6,906 nt of DNA from Candidatus Nitrosymbiomonas sp. (GTDB taxonomy: Bacteria; Sysuimicrobiota; Sysuimicrobiia; Sysuimicrobiales; Humicultoraceae): NCBI GenBank assembly GCA_020724185.1, contig DYHL01000079.1, positions 1 to 6,906 of the forward strand, in the 5' to 3' direction. Shown one piece after another: positions 1 to 5,203 of this stretch. Position 1 is the first letter of the stretch. Each line of letters starts with the position of its first letter. Below the pieces are notes generated by a model, which was not told the origin of the DNA, made no database searches, and saw only the letters and a program-made list of their open reading frames with translations. Position numbers and translations under genes: made by a program.

Positions 1-779
1 TCGACGCGGACCTGATCCGGTTGCAGTGCTACGAGGGCCTCGACGCCACCACCGCGCTGTACGAGTGGAACTATCAGAAGCAGCTCCTCCACATCCGGCT
101 TTCCGAGGGAGGCGAGCGGTCCCTCGCCGAGCGCGAGGCCGAGATTTTCAGCGAGGGGTTTCTCCTCAAGCGACCGCTGCTGGACGCCATCACCAGGCCG
201 CAACCGCCGGTGCTGTTGGTGGACGAGATAGACCGGGCCGACGAGGAGTTCGAGGCGTTTCTGCTGGAGGTCCTCTCCGACTTCCAGGTTTCCATCCCCG
301 AGATTGGCACGATAGCGGCCACGGCGATTCCCAACGTGGTGCTTACCAGCAACCGGACCCGGGAGCTTGGCGACGCGCTGCGGCGGCGGTGTCTCTACCT
401 CTGGATTGACTACCCCACGTTTGAGAAGGAGCTGGAGATAGTAAGGCGCAAGGTGCCCGGTGTCAACGGACGCCTGGCAGAGCAGATCAGCGCTTTCATG
501 CAGTTGATCCGGCGCGTCCGCCTTGAGAAGGCCCCTGGGGTTGCCGAGACCCTGGACTGGAGCGCCGCGCTCATGGCCCTCCACCGGGATCATCTCGACC
601 GCGCCGCGGTCGAGGAGACGCTGGGCGTGCTCTTCAAGCATCACGACGACGCCGCGGCAGTGAGGGCGCAGTGGCTGGATCAGCTTCTCGACGGCGTCGC
701 GGCTCTGGAGCAGGAAGGACGGCCATGGTCCCAGGAAGCCGTGGTGCGCGCCGCGGAGCGGCTCGCGATTCGCAGGTAG
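1..779 (+). CDS. coxD: CoxD-type MoxR family AAA+ ATPase (5' end cut by window edge)
   Basis: Likely an AAA+ ATPase of the MoxR/CoxD group, a cytoplasmic chaperone-like motor which, in CO dehydrogenase clusters, helps build the Mo-Cu active site together with CoxE. Reading starts in phase at base 3 with no start codon, so the gene begins left of the window. The 258 visible residues begin near IRLQCYEGLD, a CoxD hallmark that normally lies shortly after the Walker A loop, so Walker A is among the missing residues (perhaps 40). Walker B is visible as VLLVDEID, with the acidic pair near visible residues 74-75. It is followed by sensor 1 (LTSNRTREL) and the arginine-rich DALRRRCLYLWIDYP block typical of CoxD. 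The gene ends at TAG 777-779, 55 bp inside the next gene, which encodes the usual VWA partner. An internal TTG at 21 is in frame but is not a credible start, because conserved sequence continues upstream of it. Family assignment is firm; the specific role in CO dehydrogenase is inferred from the neighbours. Confidence 0.9.
   Translation, partial: DADLIRLQCYEGLDATTALYEWNYQKQLLHIRLSEGGERSLAEREAEIFSEGFLLKRPLLDAITRPQPPVLLVDEIDRADEEFEAFLLEVLSDFQVSIPEIGTIAATAIPNVVLTSNRTRELGDALRRRCLYLWIDYPTFEKELEIVRRKVPGVNGRLAEQISAFMQLIRRVRLEKAPGVAETLDWSAALMALHRDHLDRAAVEETLGVLFKHHDDAAAVRAQWLDQLLDGVAALEQEGRPWSQEAVVRAAERLAIRR
712..719 (+). promoter_or_regulatory. Ribosome binding site for the VWA (coxE) gene
   Basis: The purine run AGGAAGGA lies 5 nt before the ATG at 725, inside the end of the upstream ATPase gene. 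It is the main reason for preferring ATG 725 over the farther upstream in-frame GTG at 671, which would lengthen the overlap to 109 bp. Confidence 0.7.
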
Positions 780-1912
780 GCCGCCCGCGGCACGGCGATC
801 TCGCATCCAACGTGGTGGCGTTTGCTCGCCTGCTGAGGCGACGCGGGTTGAGCGTTGGACCGCCCGAGGCCGCCGACGCGTTGCGCGCTCTGTCCGCCGT
901 GGACCTGACCGATCGCATTGAAACCTATCTCACGCTCCGGGCGGTTCTGGCGTCCGGGCCCGAGGCGCAGCGCATCTTCGACGCCGCCTTCTGGGAGTTC
1001 TGGGGCGAGATGCAGCAGGCGGCGGGCGCTCCTCCGTCAGGGGATGGCGGCACGCAGCCGCTTGATGGCCGCCAGGCGCTCGACCGCGTGATGATCGAAT
1101 GGCAGGAGAATGGCGACGCCGGCGCCGATGGCGATCGCGTGCCGGCCTACAGCCCTGTTGAGGCGCTCACCCACAAGGACTTCAGCACGCTGTCCGCCGA
1201 CGAACTCGATGAGATCGCCACGATCGTGACCGCCATCGCCAGGAGGGTGGCAACGCGCCTGTCACGCCGGACCCGACAGGCCCGCAGAGGCCACCTGGTG
1301 GACCTGCGGCGGACGATCCGGCACAGCCTGCGCCGCGGAGGCGAGATGCTCGACATCCTCCGGCGGGAACGGAAGCTTCAGAAGACGCGCGTGGTGCTGC
1401 TGTGCGACGTCAGCGGCTCGATGGACCTCTACAGCCGGTTCCTGATCCAGTTCATCTATGCGCTGCAGCACGCGGTGGCCAGGGTCGAGACCTTTGTGTT
1501 CAGTACGGGTCTCAGCCGGATCACGGGATCGCTCGCACGCGCCGATCTGCGCGCCGCCCTGGACGAGATCGCCGGGAAGGTGCCAGACTGGTCCGGCGGG
1601 ACCAAGATTGGCCGCAGCCTGCGCCGGTTTCTGGCCGATCACGGAGGATGGGCGCTCGACGGCAGGACGGTGGTCATAATCATCAGCGACGGATGGGACA
1701 CGGGCGAGCCGGATGTGCTGGGTGCCGCCATGGCCGAACTGCACCGGCGCGCCGCGCGCGTGCTCTGGCTGAATCCTCTGCTGGCTAGCCCGGGGTACGA
1801 GCCGATCTGCCAGGGGATGCGGGTCGCGCTGCCCCACGTGGACGTTTTCGCCCCTGCGCACAACCTGGACAGTCTGCGCCGGCTCGAGCGCCATCTGGCG
1901 CGCCGCTCATGA
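725..1912 (+). CDS. coxE: CoxE-type VWA domain protein, partner of the MoxR ATPase
   Basis: A 395-residue VWA protein of the CoxE family, close to the roughly 400 residues usual there. CoxE works with the CoxD ATPase in the cytoplasm; in CO dehydrogenase systems the pair is linked to insertion of sulfur and copper at the Mo centre. Start: ATG 725 has a good Shine-Dalgarno sequence. Residues 1-25 are arginine-rich and look nonconserved; family-like sequence starts near LASNVVAFARLLRRRGL. The block YSPVEALTHKDF (about 142-153) is typical of CoxE. A strongly basic stretch (about 173-222) precedes the VWA domain. The MIDAS metal site is complete: DVSGS at 228-232, Thr293 in GGTKIGRSL, and Asp322 in ISDGWDTG. 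The gene overlaps the ATPase gene by 55 bp and the next gene by 4 bp (ATGA), so the three are probably co-translated. The alternative start GTG 812 would remove the basic leader but has no visible Shine-Dalgarno sequence. Family call is firm; the exact substrate enzyme is inferred. Confidence 0.9.
   Translation: MVPGSRGARRGAARDSQVGRPRHGDLASNVVAFARLLRRRGLSVGPPEAADALRALSAVDLTDRIETYLTLRAVLASGPEAQRIFDAAFWEFWGEMQQAAGAPPSGDGGTQPLDGRQALDRVMIEWQENGDAGADGDRVPAYSPVEALTHKDFSTLSADELDEIATIVTAIARRVATRLSRRTRQARRGHLVDLRRTIRHSLRRGGEMLDILRRERKLQKTRVVLLCDVSGSMDLYSRFLIQFIYALQHAVARVETFVFSTGLSRITGSLARADLRAALDEIAGKVPDWSGGTKIGRSLRRFLADHGGWALDGRTVVIIISDGWDTGEPDVLGAAMAELHRRAARVLWLNPLLASPGYEPICQGMRVALPHVDVFAPAHNLDSLRRLERHLARRS
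1888..1901 (+). other. Short GC-rich inverted repeat just before the XdhC-MocA start
   Basis: GCGCCA-TC-TGGCGC is a perfect 6-bp inverted repeat within the last codons of coxE, ending 7 nt before ATG 1909, where a Shine-Dalgarno sequence would otherwise sit. A ribosome finishing coxE would melt it, which would fit coupled translation. Such short palindromes arise easily by chance in GC-rich coding DNA, so this is only a candidate. Confidence 0.25.
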
Positions 1913-3606
1913 AGGAACTCGCCGATCTGCTCTCCTCTGCCCGCGCGACCTCAGCCGCAGGAGAGCCGATGGCCGTGGCCACCATAATAGGGGTCCGGGG
2001 CTCCACCTACCGGCGCGAGGGTGCGCGCATGCTCGTTACCCGCTCGGGTCGGCTGACCGGCAACATCAGCGGGGGCTGTCTCGAGGGCGACGTGGCGGCG
2101 GTGGCCGGGGAAGTGATGGAGGGGAACCTCCCGCGGGTGGTGCTCTACGACCTGACCGCCGACGACGACGCGGTGTGGGGTTTGGGCCTGGGCTGCAACG
2201 GCGCCATCGAGGTGTTCGTCGAGCCGGTTGGGGGCGACGATCTGTTGTGGCAGGCGGCAGAGGCAGTGATCGGCGGCGCTACGCTCGGCCTTGTTACCGT
2301 GGTGGAGGGAGGGGACACGGTCCCCGCAGGAGGGCGCATGGCGGTGTGGCCCGGCGGCCGCTGCCAGGGCAGTCTGGGCGATGCGGCCGTGGACGCCGAG
2401 GCCGCACGGATGGTGCTGAGCGCTTCGGGCGCGCTACGCTCGCGGGTCCACGACCTGCGTCCTGAGGGAGGGCCGCATCTCCGGCTGTTCGTCGAGGCGT
2501 TGCATCCTCCGCTGCGCCTGATCGTCTGCGGGGCAGGACACGATGCGATTCCCGTGGTGCGCCTCGCATCGCAGCTTGGCTGGAGGGTGCTGGTCGTTGA
2601 CGGACGCGAGGCGTTCCTGACGCCCGAGCGGTTCCCGGGCGCAGCCGGGTTTGTCCGCACGGAGTTTCCCGAGGCCGGCCATGCGGTCCCAACCGACTCC
2701 CTCTCGTTCGTGCTGATAATGACCCACAACTACGTCCACGACCGCGACCTGCTGCGGGCGTTCCTGCCGACCCCGGTCCAATACCTGGGGATGCTGGGGC
2801 CTAGGGCGCGCACCGAGAAGATACTGAGAGAGCTACAGGCCGAAGGCGTGGCGATCAGCGATGACCGCCGCGCGCAGATCTACGGCCCGGTCGGGCTGGA
2901 TATTGGCGGCGATACCCCTGACGAGATCGCGCTGGCCGCCCTGGGGGAGATACTCGCGGTGGCGCGCGGGCGGGCAGGAGGATTCCTCCGCGCTCGCACC
3001 GGCCCCATACACCTACCCGCGCAGGACGCGGATCCCTTCGTTTCCGCCGTGATCCTGGCGGCCGGAGCCAGCACCCGGATGGGCCGTCCCAAGCTGGCGA
3101 TTCCTGTTCGGGGGACGCCGATGATCCGCCGCGTCGTGGCGGCCGCGCTCGCATCGCGCTGCGGCGAGGCGATCATCGTGCTCGGAACGCACGCGGATCT
3201 CTACCGTTCGCTGCTCGACGGCCTGGCGGTGCGGATCGTGGAGAACCCGGATCCCACGGAGGGAATGGGGTCCTCTATCCGCGTCGGAATAGAGGCCGTC
3301 TCCCCGGAAGCTACCGGCGCGGTGATCCTGCTCGCGGACCAGCCGTTCGTCCCCGAAGAGGCGATTGACCGCCTGATCGAGGCCGCCGCGGTCGAGGGGC
3401 GGAGGATTGTCGCTTCGGCCTGCCACGGCACCGTGGGACCGCCGGCCTACTTCCACCGGGCCTTCTTCCCGGAACTGCTGGCCCTCCGGGGCGACCACGG
3501 CGCCCGCAGCGTGATCCAGTCCCATCTCCAGGAAGTCGTGACGATACCGCTCCCCGAATCCTACGCCGCCGACGTGGATACCAGCGCCGATCTTCCCGCT
3601 AAGTAG
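1909..3606 (+). CDS. xdhC: XdhC/CoxF family chaperone fused to MocA-like molybdenum cofactor cytidylyltransferase
   Basis: A 565-residue two-part protein. Residues about 1-80 form the XdhC/CoxI N-terminal domain, with ISGGCLEGDV containing Cys57. Residues about 200-350 form the XdhC Rossmann domain: CGAGHDAIPV at 207-216, then MTHNYVHD, YLGMLGPRARTEKIL and YGPVGLDIGGDTPDEIAL. A short linker leads to a nucleotidyltransferase domain (about 378-565): LAAGASTRMGRPKL at 383-396, ENPDPTEGMGSSIR, LADQP at 475-479, GDHGAR from 528, and DVDT at 555-558. The LAAG form of the first motif favours a CTP-using MocA over a GTP-using MobA, so the expected product is molybdopterin cytosine dinucleotide, the cofactor of CO dehydrogenase and xanthine-oxidase-type enzymes. 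XdhC proteins bind and protect this cofactor and support its sulfuration and insertion. One chain would thus both make and hand over the cofactor. The start ATG 1909 overlaps the coxE stop (ATGA) and has no clear Shine-Dalgarno sequence, pointing to translational coupling. The gene ends 8 bp inside the convergent deacylase gene. Both domain calls are firm. Confidence 0.92.
   Translation: MKELADLLSSARATSAAGEPMAVATIIGVRGSTYRREGARMLVTRSGRLTGNISGGCLEGDVAAVAGEVMEGNLPRVVLYDLTADDDAVWGLGLGCNGAIEVFVEPVGGDDLLWQAAEAVIGGATLGLVTVVEGGDTVPAGGRMAVWPGGRCQGSLGDAAVDAEAARMVLSASGALRSRVHDLRPEGGPHLRLFVEALHPPLRLIVCGAGHDAIPVVRLASQLGWRVLVVDGREAFLTPERFPGAAGFVRTEFPEAGHAVPTDSLSFVLIMTHNYVHDRDLLRAFLPTPVQYLGMLGPRARTEKILRELQAEGVAISDDRRAQIYGPVGLDIGGDTPDEIALAALGEILAVARGRAGGFLRARTGPIHLPAQDADPFVSAVILAAGASTRMGRPKLAIPVRGTPMIRRVVAAALASRCGEAIIVLGTHADLYRSLLDGLAVRIVENPDPTEGMGSSIRVGIEAVSPEATGAVILLADQPFVPEEAIDRLIEAAAVEGRRIVASACHGTVGPPAYFHRAFFPELLALRGDHGARSVIQSHLQEVVTIPLPESYAADVDTSADLPAK
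3599..3606. other. Tail-to-tail overlap of two convergent genes
   Basis: The + strand XdhC-MocA gene ends at TAG 3604-3606 and the - strand deacylase gene ends at 3601-3599 (CTA on the + strand). The coding regions therefore overlap by 8 bp and leave no room for an intergenic terminator. Both stops are clear in the sequence, and both proteins keep family-typical sequence close to their ends. Confidence 0.85.
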
Positions 3607-5203
3607 CCCCGCGCCTGAGGATCCGTCCTGCCCTCGCTCCGGTGTCCACCTCGTTCTCGATGACCACCTGTCCGTCTACGATCACGCAAGCGACGCCTGC
3701 GCAGTAACGGTGCGGGTCCTGGAACGTGGCCAGATCGGAGATCCGCTCTGGATCGAAGACCACCAGGTCGGCGACGCAGCCCGGCCGGATCAGCCCCAGA
3801 TCGTAGCAACGCAGTCGTTGGGCCGGGAGTGAGGTCATCTTGCGCACGGCCTCTTCCAGGCCGAGTACCCCGTCCTCGCGCACGTACCTGCCCAGCACCC
3901 GCGCGAACGTGCCGTAGCTGCGCGGATGTGGTTTGCCCCCGGCCGAGGGAGAAAGCGTCCACCCGTCGCTAGCAATGGCCACCGCGGGGTGGCGCATCAC
4001 CCGTCGCACGTCCTCCTCGGACATGGCGAAGATTATCATCTGGACGCCGCCGCGCTCGCTCTCCAGCAGGTGCAGGGCCGTATCCACCGGGTCCTCGCCC
4101 CTATCCGCCGCGATCTCGGTGAGCATTCTACCCTCGTATCCCTTGCTGGGGCCGTCGGGGACACGACTGATCATGATCGCCTCGGGGTCAAACTCGCGGG
4201 CTCCTGACAGTAGCGCCTCGGGTCCGGGAGACGCGATCTCGGCGCGGATGCGGGCGCGCTGGTTGGGATCCGCGAGGCGGGACAGCATCGTCTCGACCCC
4301 GCCCTGCATCGCCCACTTCGGCATGATCGCCGCCAGGGTGGTGCTGCCCGCGGTGTACGGGTACTGGTCCGCCAGCACGTCCTGGCCTGACCCGCGCGCT
4401 CTCTCAATCATTTCCAGGGAGGCGCCTACCCGGCCCCAGTTCTGGCGCCCCATTGCCTTGTGGTGGCTGAGCTGCACAGGCACCCCGGCCCGGCGCCCGA
4501 TTTCCAGCGCTTCCCCGACCGCGTTCATCAGCGAGTCGCCCTCACCGCGGATGTGGGAGGAGTAGAACGCTCCGTACCGCCTCGCCACCTCTGCCAGGGC
4601 TACCAGCTCCTCGGTGTTGGCGTAGCTGCCGGGGACGTAGATCAGGCCCGAGGAAAGACCGAAGGATCCCTGCTCCAACGCCCGGGCCACGTGGGAGCGC
4701 ATCGCGTCCAGCTCCGACGGCGATGGAGCGCGATCCTCAAAGCCCATCACCGCGACGCGCACCGTGCCGTGTCCCACTTGGAGAGCGACGTTGCAGGCTA
4801 GCGGCAGACGTTCCAGGTGATCCGCATAGCCGGCCGCGTCTTCCCACTCCCACGACAGGCCGACGTCCACGAACGCGGCATAGGCGCGCAGCAGTTCCAG
4901 GCGCTCCCGGAAGACCGGAAACGGCGAGAAACCGCAGTTGCCGACGAGCTGCGTGGTAACACCCTGGCGCACCATCGCCTCGGCGCGAGGGAACACGGGC
5001 AGCGTGAAGTCGGCGTGGGTGTGCAGGTCAATGAACCCGGGCGCCAGCACCATGCCGCCGGCGTCAACGGTGCGACGGGCCGCGGCGCCGGACAGGTCGC
5101 CGATCCTCGCGATGCGGCCGTCCTCCACGCCCACGTCGCCCCAGAACCATGGGTTACCCGTGCCGTCCACCACGCGGGCGTTGCGGAAGGCCAGGTCGTA
5201 CAT
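3599..5203 (-). CDS. N-acyl-D-amino-acid deacylase (D-aminoacylase), amidohydrolase superfamily
   Basis: A 534-residue zinc amidohydrolase of the D-aminoacylase group (EC 3.5.1.81-like), which splits N-acyl-D-amino acids into a fatty acid or acetate and a free D-amino acid. It opens with the small beta domain (residues 1-55, DLAFRNARVVDGTGNPWF). The HxH metal motif follows at His61 and His63 (DLHTHADF), then Cys90 (VGNCGFSPFP), a ligand characteristic of D-aminoacylases rather than of dihydroorotases. His217 (SSHIRGE), His247 in SHHK, and Asp413 (IASDGW) complete the expected site. The C-terminus has the closing VADLVVFDPERI strand and a DPHRYCAGV segment typical of the family. No signal peptide is seen, so it is probably cytoplasmic. 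Length matches the family (about 480-540). ATG 5203 directly follows the stop of the upstream gene and has a strong Shine-Dalgarno sequence. Family and active site are clear. The true substrate is not: many relatives annotated this way act on N-acyl-D-glutamate, N-acyl-D-hydrophobic amino acids or dipeptides. Confidence 0.9.
   Translation of the reverse strand: MYDLAFRNARVVDGTGNPWFWGDVGVEDGRIARIGDLSGAAARRTVDAGGMVLAPGFIDLHTHADFTLPVFPRAEAMVRQGVTTQLVGNCGFSPFPVFRERLELLRAYAAFVDVGLSWEWEDAAGYADHLERLPLACNVALQVGHGTVRVAVMGFEDRAPSPSELDAMRSHVARALEQGSFGLSSGLIYVPGSYANTEELVALAEVARRYGAFYSSHIRGEGDSLMNAVGEALEIGRRAGVPVQLSHHKAMGRQNWGRVGASLEMIERARGSGQDVLADQYPYTAGSTTLAAIMPKWAMQGGVETMLSRLADPNQRARIRAEIASPGPEALLSGAREFDPEAIMISRVPDGPSKGYEGRMLTEIAADRGEDPVDTALHLLESERGGVQMIIFAMSEEDVRRVMRHPAVAIASDGWTLSPSAGGKPHPRSYGTFARVLGRYVREDGVLGLEEAVRKMTSLPAQRLRCYDLGLIRPGCVADLVVFDPERISDLATFQDPHRYCAGVACVIVDGQVVIENEVDTGARAGRILRRGAT

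Noticed and set aside
671..724. A longer CoxE beginning at GTG 671.
   Set aside because: It adds only Arg/Gly-rich sequence overlapping coxD, and no purine-rich site as good as the one before ATG 725 precedes it.
1262..1894. A 210-codon open frame on the - strand opposite coxE.
   Set aside because: It is antisense to the VWA domain with its conserved MIDAS motifs. Its translation shows no domain features and it has no ribosome site of note.
1909..3606. Artificial joining of two genes by a sequencing error instead of a real fusion.
   Set aside because: A single frame runs cleanly through both domains with a plausible linker, and no second start or stop is needed. XdhC-NTP-transferase fusions are a known arrangement.
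3617..3632. A small inverted repeat (AGGA...TCCT) after the XdhC-MocA stop as a possible terminator.
   Set aside because: It has only a 4-bp stem, no T-run, and lies within the coding end of the deacylase.
3933..4565. A 210-codon + strand open frame, and another at 4817-5659, opposite the deacylase and glycosidase genes.
   Set aside because: Both lie antisense to clear family proteins. Their translations are low-complexity Ser/Pro/Arg/Ala mixtures without motifs.
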